DNA from: Deltaproteobacteria bacterium
GTDB lineage: Bacteria > Myxococcota_A > Polyangia > Haliangiales > Haliangiaceae
Length of the DNA: 41,871 bases
Assembly (NCBI GenBank): GCA_013812655.1
Contig: JACCTC010000288.1
Span: 1-41,871, forward strand
Reading direction: 5' to 3'
Below the pieces are notes generated by a model. That model ran no database searches, was not told the origin of the DNA, and worked only from the letters and a program-made list of their open reading frames with translations. Positions 26,600 through 34,087 of the stretch are shown here, piece by piece (position 1 is the stretch's first letter; each line of letters begins with the position of its first letter). Position numbers and translations under genes: made by a program.

Positions 26600-27322
26600 A
26601 TGCGCTGGCTTCTGCTGCTCGTGACCACGCTCGCCGGCTGCGAGTCCCGCTACGTCGCGCGGCCGCTGCCCGAGCTGGTCGTTCCCGAGATTGCGAAGCC
26701 GATCACGACGCCGCAGCTGGCGCTGATACCCGGCGAGCGGTTCGTGTTCGCGGTCCATCACAAGGGCTTCACGATCGCGCGCGCCGAGCTCGTGGTCGAC
26801 GAGTGGCGCGTCCACAGCCGGCTGCGCACGACCCAGCTCGCGCAGATGTTTGCCACCGTCGAGCACGAGCTGACGACGACGCTCGATCGCGAGCGGACGC
26901 GACCCCTCGCAGCGACCGAGACGCTGGCAATCGATGGCAAGCGCGAGCTCGTCGAGACCGCGTTCGATGGTGCGCGCTACGCGATCGCCGGCAAGGCCCG
27001 ATCGATCCCGGGGGGCCGCGCCCATAACGTGCACACGGCCCTCGGTGCGCTGCGCGCGTGGGCGACGCCCGGCGGCGCTGCGGGCTACCTGTTCGTCGTC
27101 GTCGCCGGCGAGCTCTACCGGCTCGACGCCGAACCGCCCCGGTTCGAGGACCTTCGCGGGACACGCACGCTGCGCTTCGATGCCCGGGTCCGCATGCTCG
27201 GCGATGGATCAGCCCCGATCGCCGTCGCGATGTGGCTGTCGCTCGACGACGCGCGTGTCCCGCTGCGGATCGAGCTCGCACAGGACGCGATGCGACTCGC
27301 CGCCGACAAGCTCGACGAGTGA
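26600..27322 (+). CDS. DUF3108-like lipoprotein
   Basis: The 240-residue product has a very clear lipoprotein signal (WLLLLVTTLAGC, Cys14). The mature region resembles DUF3108 proteins: PGERFVFAVHHKGFTIARAELVV near 44-66, FDGARYAIAGKARSIPGG in the middle, and GELYRLDAEPPRFEDL...RVRMLGDGSAPIAVAMWLSLDDARVPLRIEL at the end. That last 'processed value, then low-complexity beta strands' layout is the family's hallmark. DUF3108 proteins are envelope proteins without an established function. The last codons (Lys-Leu-Asp-Glu) are the first copy of a repeated 12-base motif continuing downstream. The stop TGA shares its A with ATG 27322 of a possible small coupled ORF. Confidence 0.85.
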   Translation: MRWLLLLVTTLAGCESRYVARPLPELVVPEIAKPITTPQLALIPGERFVFAVHHKGFTIARAELVVDEWRVHSRLRTTQLAQMFATVEHELTTTLDRERTRPLAATETLAIDGKRELVETAFDGARYAIAGKARSIPGGRAHNVHTALGALRAWATPGGAAGYLFVVVAGELYRLDAEPPRFEDLRGTRTLRFDARVRMLGDGSAPIAVAMWLSLDDARVPLRIELAQDAMRLAADKLDE

Positions 27323-27363
27323 TGCTCGACGAGGCGGTGCTCGACCAGGTGATGCTCGACCAG
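27308..27363 (+). repeat. Imperfect 15-bp repeat crossing a stop codon
   Basis: The 12-base motif NTGCTCGACSAG appears as AAGCTCGACGAG (27308-27319), ATGCTCGACGAG (27322-27333), GTGCTCGACCAG (27337-27348) and ATGCTCGACCAG (27352-27363). The first copy ends the DUF3108 gene, and the others begin the possible small ORF at 27322 as a Leu-Asp-(Glu/Gln) pentad repeat. Confidence 0.75.
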
Positions 27364-27510
27364 GGCTGCCAGAGTCTGCCGGCAGCTCGTCACGATGGTG
27401 TTGCCGGCGCACGACACGTGGTCGGTGGCGGCACGGTCGGACGTTCTCAACCGAGTGATGCCTCGACGGCGATCGCGTGGTTCGACGATTGCACCGCGGC
27501 GATGCGATGA
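27322..27510 (+). CDS. Possible 62-residue translationally coupled ORF
   Basis: ATG 27322 overlaps the DUF3108 stop by one base (TGATG), and its own TGA (27508-27510) overlaps ATG 27507 of the next gene (ATGA). The frame therefore exactly fills a 184-base gap. The predicted peptide starts with three pentads (MLDEA, VLDQV, MLDQG) and continues with a Gly/Ala/His-rich part and two Cys. There is no signal peptide. Third positions are G/C-rich over the first third but less so later, which is weaker than in real neighbours. It could be a genuine small coupled gene or a chance frame in GC-rich DNA; the overlaps at both ends are the main support. Confidence 0.4.
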   Translation: MLDEAVLDQVMLDQGCQSLPAARHDGVAGARHVVGGGTVGRSQPSDASTAIAWFDDCTAAMR

Positions 27511-28712
27511 GTGGCTTCAGAATGAGGCGTTCGAAGTCTGGCGCGATCTCTGTCGCGATCGCGGCACTCGGTATCGGTCTACCTGCGTTCGCGGTCGCCG
27601 ACGATCTGCCACCGCTGATGGATCACGACAGTCCCGTGCTGTGCGCGCGCGACAAGGAAGGTCAGCTCTGGCGGATCCAGTGCAACCCCGCGACGAAGAT
27701 CTGTCTGTATGCGGCCAACAACGAGCTCGACGAGAGTGGCAACCGCGTCAAGTCACTCGAGCGCGCGCGCGAGTGCGCGATGGACATGGCGGTCGATCGC
27801 GAGAAGCTCGAGGCTGCGGGCTTCAAGATGGTGAGCGGCCGGCCCGACGTGCCGTTCGGCTGGACGCGCGACGAACGTGGGCGTGTGTTCCAGGTCAACT
27901 TCGATCTGAAGCGCCGCATGTACTTCGGCGCCGCCTACACCCCGAAGAAGATCCTCGAGAACCCGCTCGAGAGCTCGCGTACGTCGATCGACTTCGGCCT
28001 CCTGATCTTCCACCTCAAGAGTGACGGCGAGACGCCGACGGTCCATCGGTTCCGGTTCGTCGAGGGCCAGGTCCACCTCGAGCCGTTTTCGGCGGAGCTC
28101 GTGATCGCGCACTACGACGTGTCGCGACGGTTTCTCGATCCGTTGCTACGGATCACGACATTCGTCGGCCAGCCGCAGCGCCACGATCTCAAGCTGAACC
28201 TCGGCCTGTGGACCGAGGCCGGCGGGCTCGAGATCCACCGCACGAGCGCGGGCTACTCGCAGCTCTGGAAGCACGCGACCGCGCAGGTCACGCTCGATCT
28301 CTGGCAGTCACCGATCCTCGACTCGTTCATCCGGCTGCGCACCGGCATCGGGCTCGAGGGCCAGCGCGACGAGGTCAACGGCTACCGCTCGGGGCTCACC
28401 GCCTCGTCGGCGCTCGAGATGGACTTCGTCCTCGATCCGAACGGCTTCCACAACTTCCGGCTCGAGCTCGCGCACGAGGTCCCGCGCTACTTCGTGCCGG
28501 TGAACAGCACGAGCAACTACTCGCAGCGGCTGCGCGCCAAGGTGCAGTACGAGGCGATCGTGCTCGCGATCAACGATCAACCGCTCACGCTGAAGCTCGC
28601 CGCCGGCGGCGAGAAGCGCGATGACATCCCCGGCGTACCCCATCAATGGGCGTTCGTGATGGACGCCGGATTGCGCTTCAGCCTGTGGGCACCGCCACGC
28701 CCGCGCTCCTGA
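27507..28712 (+). CDS. Exported, probably outer-membrane, protein (first of a related pair)
   Basis: The 401-residue product starts at ATG 27507, giving a signal peptide (AISVAIAALGIGLPAFAVA, cleavage about residue 31). A short Cys-containing domain follows (VLCARDKEGQLWRIQCNPATKICLYAAN, then RARECAMDM). From about 130 onward there is a long beta-rich region with barrel-like strands (YFGAAYTPKKILENPL, FGLLIFHLKSDGE, LKLNLGLWTEAGGLEIH), ending in VMDAGLRFSLW. The segment EAIVLAINDQPLTLKL near the C-terminus closely parallels the next gene. I do not recognise a named family. The frame is also open from 27477, but that adds only basic residues before the signal. It overlaps the next gene by 28 bases. 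Confidence 0.8.
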   Translation: MSGFRMRRSKSGAISVAIAALGIGLPAFAVADDLPPLMDHDSPVLCARDKEGQLWRIQCNPATKICLYAANNELDESGNRVKSLERARECAMDMAVDREKLEAAGFKMVSGRPDVPFGWTRDERGRVFQVNFDLKRRMYFGAAYTPKKILENPLESSRTSIDFGLLIFHLKSDGETPTVHRFRFVEGQVHLEPFSAELVIAHYDVSRRFLDPLLRITTFVGQPQRHDLKLNLGLWTEAGGLEIHRTSAGYSQLWKHATAQVTLDLWQSPILDSFIRLRTGIGLEGQRDEVNGYRSGLTASSALEMDFVLDPNGFHNFRLELAHEVPRYFVPVNSTSNYSQRLRAKVQYEAIVLAINDQPLTLKLAAGGEKRDDIPGVPHQWAFVMDAGLRFSLWAPPRPRS

Positions 28713-29605
28713 TCCCCGCGCTGGTCTCGTCGCTCGTGGCGACGCTCGCGATGATCACGCCCGCGCGAGCAGAGCCGTGCACGGGCAGCACCGGCGGCGG
28801 CGGCCGGTTCGCGACCTGCTTCGATCTCGGAAACCGGCTCAGCGTGACGGCGGGCTCCGACGGTGTCGGCGGTGCGATCGCGCTGCGCCACGTGATCGGC
28901 TTCGACGACGAGCCCGATCTGGTGTGGAAGCTCGAGCACGTGGTCGCCGACGCGACCCATGGCAGCTGGCAGGAGCGATTCTCCGGCGCGCTCTATCGCG
29001 GCCGCTTCCTTCGCCACACCCGCCACGGTCACATCGTGCTGCCGCTGGGGACGCCGAGGAAGGTGTTCTTGCCGTTCGACATCGGCGGGCTCGTCGAGGC
29101 CGGTACCGTGCGCTGGGCGGGCAATGGTGACGCCGCGCAGACGTTGCGGATCGGCGTCGTCAAGACAGCCGCGCTGTTCGACTTCGCGCGCACGCGCAGC
29201 TTCCAGCGGCGGTTCGCGATCGGCCCGGTCGCGCGCTGGGATGTCGATGTCGATCGCGGCACCGGCTCGCTCGGTGCGGTCGACGAGCACGCGGTGTCGC
29301 TGTTCTCGACGGTGATGGCCGATCTTCACCTCGCGTCGAAGACCGGCGTGCTCTCGGCGAACGTCCGCATCGAGGCGGGCACGGTGTGGCACAGCGATAC
29401 CGGCTGGGTGCCCGAGGCGGTTGCCGAGGCGAGCGTCGAGCGCATCGTGCTCGCGGTCAACGACCGGCCGATCGCGCTCGTCCTCGGGCTCAAGTACGAG
29501 ACCGCGACCGAGGAGGCGATCGCGCGGGTCGGTGCACGCGTCGTGCTGTTTCACCGCACCGATGCGCGCGTCAACTTGCGCCCGCTGCGGACGGCCGTGC
29601 GCTGA
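28685..29605 (+). CDS. Exported, probably outer-membrane, protein (second of a related pair)
   Basis: From GTG 28685 the product is 306 residues with a signal peptide (PALLIPALVSSLVATLAMITPARA, cleavage near residue 28). Several barrel-like strands follow (FATCFDLGNRLSVTAGSDGVGGAIALRHVIGF, RFLRHTRHGHIVLPLG, LFSTVMADLHLASKTGVLSANVRIEAG). The stretch VERIVLAVNDRPIALVLGLKYE aligns with EAIVLAINDQPLTLKL of the upstream gene, so the two are probably related. The frame is open from 28646, but the GTG gives the correct signal and overlaps the upstream coding end by 28 bases, suggesting coupled translation. Function is unknown. It converges on the kinase gene with only four bases between stops. Confidence 0.78.
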   Translation: MGTATPALLIPALVSSLVATLAMITPARAEPCTGSTGGGGRFATCFDLGNRLSVTAGSDGVGGAIALRHVIGFDDEPDLVWKLEHVVADATHGSWQERFSGALYRGRFLRHTRHGHIVLPLGTPRKVFLPFDIGGLVEAGTVRWAGNGDAAQTLRIGVVKTAALFDFARTRSFQRRFAIGPVARWDVDVDRGTGSLGAVDEHAVSLFSTVMADLHLASKTGVLSANVRIEAGTVWHSDTGWVPEAVAEASVERIVLAVNDRPIALVLGLKYETATEEAIARVGARVVLFHRTDARVNLRPLRTAVR

Positions 29606-29635
29606 CCGATCACTGACGCCATGCACGGTCGGTCA
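29603..29635. terminator. Hairpin at the junction with the kinase gene
   Basis: TGACCGA (29603-29609) is complementary to TCGGTCA (29629-29635), giving a 7-bp stem with a 19-base loop around both convergent stop codons. No T-run follows; this is a low-confidence terminator. Confidence 0.25.
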
Positions 29636-32600
29636 CCGCGCCACCCGTGCACCACGTGACCGCCGCGACCAGCACGCCGGGATCGAGAGCGGGAGATCGA
29701 TCGGCCGACATGGCCGCGATCGCGAGGCGATCGAGAAGCCCGCCGCGCACGCCGGCGACCTCGGCGGCGCGCCGCAGCAGGCTGCGGCTCGTGCCGTGGT
29801 GACCGAGCCGGCCTTCTGCCTGGGCCCACAGCCGCAGCGCAGTAGCCGCATAGAACGAGGCGCCGCTCTTGCGAAACAGCCGTCGCGCCGTCGCGCGTGC
29901 CTCGCCGGCGGCGGTGCGGCCGGGCCGCCCGAGCTCGGCGGTCGCGACGACGACGTCGACCATCGCCGACACCGCGGGCAGCGTGCCGAGCCACTCGCGA
30001 CGCACCTCGGCCCCGAGCGCGATCCCGATCGCACGAGCGCGATCCCACGCATGCTCGGCGAGGGCAAGCTCGCCCTCGAAGACCTGGCGATAGACCGACG
30101 CGATGCCGCGGTGGGCTGCGCGCGTGCGCGTCAGCTCGCGGGCGAGCCTGTGGGCCTCGTCGAGCTCGCCGGCGAGGACAAGTGCGCGGCCGCGTACCGA
30201 GTCGAAGATCACGCGGCTGAACAGGTCGTCCGCCGCGCGCTCGTGCAGGATCGCGAGCGCGCGGATCGGATCACCTGCGTAGTTCTCGCCGAGCGCCTGG
30301 AAGCTCCTGAGGAACGACGCCTCCCACGTGCGCTCGAGGCCGAGCCGCGTGCACACGCGGTGCGCCTCGGCGTGCGCCGATCGCATCCCGGTCCAGTCGC
30401 CGCGCACGGTCGCGATGATCCCTTCGGCGCCGGCCATGACCATCAACGGGTAGGGCGCGTCGCCGTGGATCGCGAGCCGGCGAGCATGGGCGAGCGCGCG
30501 GTCACCGAACCGCCCCATCGATCCGGTGGCGAGATAGACGCCGAGCATCGCGAGACCCTGACTGTGCACCGCGCGATCACCGGTGCGCTCGGCAAGCGCG
30601 ACGCCGCGCAGGACGTACTCGAGTGCCTCGATCGGATACGGCGTCGACAGGAAGCTCCCGATCACGCGATACGCCGCGGCGAGCACCTCATCGACGGGCT
30701 TCGTGCGGACGCGAACCGGCGCAAGCCAGCGTGCGGCGACCACCGCGGCGCGGATCACCGAGCCGGCGCGACCGCGGGCCCGCCGCTGCCCGCGCCGCTC
30801 GAGCACGCCATCGAGGACCTCGAGCCCGCGCTCGATCTCGCCGAGCTTGAGGTACGCCTCGCCAGCGCGCACCCGCCAGCGATCGCCGTCGCGATCGGCG
30901 CTCGCGAGCACGAGGAAGTCCTCGGCCGCCGCGGCAAGCCTGCCGCCGAGAAACCGCATCTCGGCACGCCCGGCACGTGCGGAGATCGAGTCCGCGTCGC
31001 CGAGCTCGAGCGCCCGGTCGTACCAGTCCGCCGCGATGCCCCACGCGAGCTGAGCGCGTGCGGCGTCGGCCGCGGCGATCGCCCACGGCGCCGCGCGGGC
31101 GGGGAGTCCGGCCTGCTGCCAGTGATACGCGAGTTGCCCGGGATCGCCGTTCGCGCGCTCGTACCAGCTGGCAAAGCGCTCGTGGTGACCTCGCCAGACC
31201 GCCGGTGCCATGGCGGCGTGCGCGGCCTCGCGCAGGCGCCGGTGATAGAACACGTAGACCGGCTCACCGGTCGCCGACGGTGTCGCGCGGACGATCCGAG
31301 CGTCCTCGAGGCCGCGCAGCACCGATCGCAGACGTCCCGACGGGAGCTCGGCGAGGGCGCGCAGCTGCTCGAACGTCGCGGTGCCACCCGCGACCGCCGC
31401 GAGCTCGGCGACCGCCCGCTCGAACGGTTGCAGTCGGTCGAGCCGGCGGGCCTCGGCGTCCTCGAGGTTCGTGACCGTGGTCTCGGCAAGCTCGCAACCG
31501 AGGAGCTCGGCGAGATACGGATTGCCGGCCGCGAGCCGCGCCGCGGTCGCGATGTGCGTCGATGGGGCGGCGGGGGCGATCACCGCGATCAGCTGCGCGA
31601 CGTCGTCGAGCGCCAGTGCGGGCAGCGCGATCGTGCACGCGGGCTTGCCGATCCGCTCGAGCAGCGCGAGCGGGCCAGCAGGCAGCTCGGCCTCGGTCGT
31701 GTACGACGCGATGATCGTCAGCGGGCGATCGACGCGCTCGACCAGCAACGCGAGGAGCTCGAGGCTGTCGTCGTCGGCCCACTGCAGATCGTCGATGACG
31801 ATCACGCCGCGCGGCGTGCGCAGAAACCGGCGGAACAGCTGCGTCATCGCGAGCAGCGCGCGCTCGTGCGCGACGCGCAGATCGATCGCGGCTGGCTCGC
31901 CGACGTGGATCGGATCGATCAGCGGCGCGATCACCGGAAACACTCGGGCGAGAGCCTCGGCATGCTCGATCTCGCCCGCGTGCCGCGGATCCTCCGCGAG
32001 CGCGGTCGCGATGTCGTCGATGATGCTGTCGAGGGCGCGGTACGGCACCCGCTCGCGCTCGTGACAGCGGCCACGCCAGATCAGGGTATCGCGATCGCGC
32101 GCGCGACCGAGCGCTTCGTCGATCAACGCGGTCTTGCCAGCGCCCGACGGCCCCGTCACGAGGACGAACCGCGCGCGGGCGGCCGGCTCGGCGATCTCCG
32201 TGGCGATCCGGGCAAGCTCGTGCGTGCGGCCGAAGAAGCGCGGCGTACGCCGCACGCGGCGTGGCTGCGAGAGCGTGCCGGTCAGCTCGGCCGCGACCTC
32301 GGTCGCGCTCGGCCGCAGCTCGGGATCGCTCGCGAGCATGCGCGCGATCAAAGCGTCGAGATCGGGGGAGACCGTCGGGTTCAAGGTCGACGCCCGCGGA
32401 ACGACGATCTGCGGGCGCATCCGCGACAGCAGGTGAAGCGTCCCGTTGAACGGCGGCGCGCCGGTGACGAGCTCGAAGGCGAGGACGCCAAGCGCGTAGA
32501 CATCCATCGCCGGGCTGACCTGGAGCTTCTCGAGGTACTCCGGGGCTAGGTAAGCCGTGGTGCCGACCGCGCGATGTTCACGGGCGATGTGGTCCTCGAT

Positions 32601-33218
32601 CCGGCGCTGCTCGAGCGCGAGCCCGAAGTCGAGCAACTTGACCACGCCGTCGACGACGATCGCATTCGACGGCTTGACGTCGCGGTGGATCACACCGGCT
32701 GCGTGAAGGAATGCGAGCCCCTCCGCGAGCTGCGCCAGCAGGGTGCCAATCCGGCCATGGTCCACGAGCGGTGCGGCCCGCGCGAATGGCGATGGCACCT
32801 CGACGTGCGGCGCCATCGACGCCTCGGTGTGGGCCTCGTGCAGCGATCGCATCGTGGGTGTCGCGGGGGCCGGACCGGTCGCGCGGATCGCGGCGGCTGC
32901 GTCGTGCGGAGTGGCGGCGACCCAGCGTCGCGGATCGAGGCCTGACAGGTACTCCATCGTGAAGTAACAGGAGCGCTCGTGCACGACCAGCTCGTAGAGC
33001 TCGACGAGGTTCGGGTGGTGCAGCGACGCGACGGTGCGGAACTCGCGCTTGAGCCACAGCGTCGCGTGCTGGTCCGCCACGCCCCGGAACTTGATCGCGA
33101 CGTCCATGTCGAGCCGCAGATCGCGGCAGAGGTAGACCACGCCCATCCCGCCGCGTCCGAGCTCGCGGACGAGGTGATATCGATCCCCCACGAAACGCCC
33201 GGGCACACCCTCGAACAC
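29610..33218 (-). CDS. Ser/Thr protein kinase fused to a STAND-type ATPase and TPR-like tail
   Basis: From GTG 33218 the product is 1202 residues. The kinase domain (about 14-315) is complete: GRGGMG at 21-26, Lys43, HRDVKPSN with Asp180, DFG 197-199 and APE near 225. A disordered insert of about 50 residues (105-155, Ala/Pro-rich) sits between the lobes. An AAA/STAND ATPase follows, with Walker A GPSGAGKT (356-363) and Walker B VIVIDDLQWADD (about 473-483). The remaining ~500 residues are TPR-like Ala-rich helices. This layout is the PknK/MalT-like signalling family common in myxobacteria, in which phosphorylation and nucleotide switching control unknown targets. There is no DNA-binding domain. 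The frame continues 305 codons upstream, antisense to trmH; that part is not coding. Confidence 0.93.
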   Translation of the reverse strand: MFEGVPGRFVGDRYHLVRELGRGGMGVVYLCRDLRLDMDVAIKFRGVADQHATLWLKREFRTVASLHHPNLVELYELVVHERSCYFTMEYLSGLDPRRWVAATPHDAAAAIRATGPAPATPTMRSLHEAHTEASMAPHVEVPSPFARAAPLVDHGRIGTLLAQLAEGLAFLHAAGVIHRDVKPSNAIVVDGVVKLLDFGLALEQRRIEDHIAREHRAVGTTAYLAPEYLEKLQVSPAMDVYALGVLAFELVTGAPPFNGTLHLLSRMRPQIVVPRASTLNPTVSPDLDALIARMLASDPELRPSATEVAAELTGTLSQPRRVRRTPRFFGRTHELARIATEIAEPAARARFVLVTGPSGAGKTALIDEALGRARDRDTLIWRGRCHERERVPYRALDSIIDDIATALAEDPRHAGEIEHAEALARVFPVIAPLIDPIHVGEPAAIDLRVAHERALLAMTQLFRRFLRTPRGVIVIDDLQWADDDSLELLALLVERVDRPLTIIASYTTEAELPAGPLALLERIGKPACTIALPALALDDVAQLIAVIAPAAPSTHIATAARLAAGNPYLAELLGCELAETTVTNLEDAEARRLDRLQPFERAVAELAAVAGGTATFEQLRALAELPSGRLRSVLRGLEDARIVRATPSATGEPVYVFYHRRLREAAHAAMAPAVWRGHHERFASWYERANGDPGQLAYHWQQAGLPARAAPWAIAAADAARAQLAWGIAADWYDRALELGDADSISARAGRAEMRFLGGRLAAAAEDFLVLASADRDGDRWRVRAGEAYLKLGEIERGLEVLDGVLERRGQRRARGRAGSVIRAAVVAARWLAPVRVRTKPVDEVLAAAYRVIGSFLSTPYPIEALEYVLRGVALAERTGDRAVHSQGLAMLGVYLATGSMGRFGDRALAHARRLAIHGDAPYPLMVMAGAEGIIATVRGDWTGMRSAHAEAHRVCTRLGLERTWEASFLRSFQALGENYAGDPIRALAILHERAADDLFSRVIFDSVRGRALVLAGELDEAHRLARELTRTRAAHRGIASVYRQVFEGELALAEHAWDRARAIGIALGAEVRREWLGTLPAVSAMVDVVVATAELGRPGRTAAGEARATARRLFRKSGASFYAATALRLWAQAEGRLGHHGTSRSLLRRAAEVAGVRGGLLDRLAIAAMSADRSPALDPGVLVAAVTWCTGGAVTDRAWRQ

Positions 33219-33233
33219 GTGGCGCACGGTATC

Positions 33234-33923
33234 GTGTGGCGCTTGGCCGACGCAATCCAGCAGATGATCGAGCGCCACGGTGCGGACACGATCTGTCGTG
33301 TCCTCGAGCCGATGTTGACGCCGGCGCGGATCGCGCGGATCGACACCGTGCTCGCCGCGCGGCTGCAGTCGGTGATCACGATCGTCGAGGACACCTACGA
33401 TCCGCGCAACGCCGCCGCGACGATCCGGACGACCGAGGCGATCGGCCTCCACGAGCTGCACGTCATCGAGCCCCACCAGCGGTTCAGCGCGTCGGGCGGA
33501 GTGACGCTCGGTGCCCACAAGTGGATCACGATGGCGCGCTGGCCCCGCGCCGAGGAGTCGGTTTTCGCGCTGCGCGCGCGGGGCTTCCGGGTGTTCGCCA
33601 CGCTGCCCGGAGCGGCTCACACGATCGACGACGTCGATGTCACGACGCCGGTCGCGGTCGCGTTCGGCAACGAGCGCGACGGGCTCACCGAGAGCGCGAT
33701 CGCGGCGTGCGATGGTGCCGTCGGCGTGCCGATGTACGGCTTCACCGAGAGCTTCAACCTGTCGGTCACCGTCGCGCTCGCGATGAGCCGGATCGCTGCG
33801 CGCCGGCGCGCCGCGATCGGCACCACCGGCGACCTCGACGACGAGCTGCGCCGCAAGCTGCGCGCGCGCTGGTTCGCGCTCAAGATCCGCGGCGCGATCG
33901 GGATCCTCGAGCGCACGCTGTGA
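33234..33923 (+). CDS. trmH: SpoU/TrmH-family RNA 2'-O-ribose methyltransferase
   Basis: This enzyme transfers a methyl group from S-adenosylmethionine to a ribose 2'-OH, in TrmH at G18 of tRNA. From GTG 33234 the product is 229 residues, normal for TrmH. It has the three SPOUT motifs: motif 1 with Asn59 and catalytic Arg65 in DPRNAAATIRTTEAIG, motif 2 VAVAFGNERDGL with Glu147, and motif 3 VGVPMYGFTESFNLSVTVALAM. A TrmH-like N-terminal helix pair precedes motif 1. Starts at 33219, 33243 and 33264 are also possible, none with a Shine-Dalgarno. It is head to head with the kinase gene, with about 15 bases between chosen starts. The rRNA-versus-tRNA target is not certain. Confidence 0.92.
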   Translation: MWRLADAIQQMIERHGADTICRVLEPMLTPARIARIDTVLAARLQSVITIVEDTYDPRNAAATIRTTEAIGLHELHVIEPHQRFSASGGVTLGAHKWITMARWPRAEESVFALRARGFRVFATLPGAAHTIDDVDVTTPVAVAFGNERDGLTESAIAACDGAVGVPMYGFTESFNLSVTVALAMSRIAARRRAAIGTTGDLDDELRRKLRARWFALKIRGAIGILERTL

Positions 33924-34087
33924 GCGCGTGCCTCGTTCGATAACCTGGCGTAGCGACGTGGCTTTCGGGACACGCCACGATGTGGCAATGCGGACGCAGT
34001 CGAGGGAGAATCCAGCTGCGCCTAGCACACCATGCGGTCCCTCCCTTGCACGACACACGCGGTATGCCTCGGGGCCCGGGATCGACG

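Noticed and set aside
29421..32549. A 1042-codon open frame on the plus strand opposite the kinase gene
   Set aside because: It is the mirror frame of a GC-rich gene: Arg/Ala/Glu/His-rich without domains. The minus strand carries all kinase, ATPase and helical repeat motifs.
33924..34087. Regulatory structure in the 164-base gap before PBP1A, including GCCAC-GAT-GTGGC at 33974-33986
   Set aside because: Short inverted repeats of this size are expected by chance in GC-rich DNA, and no sigma-70 or sigma-54 promoter pattern fits.
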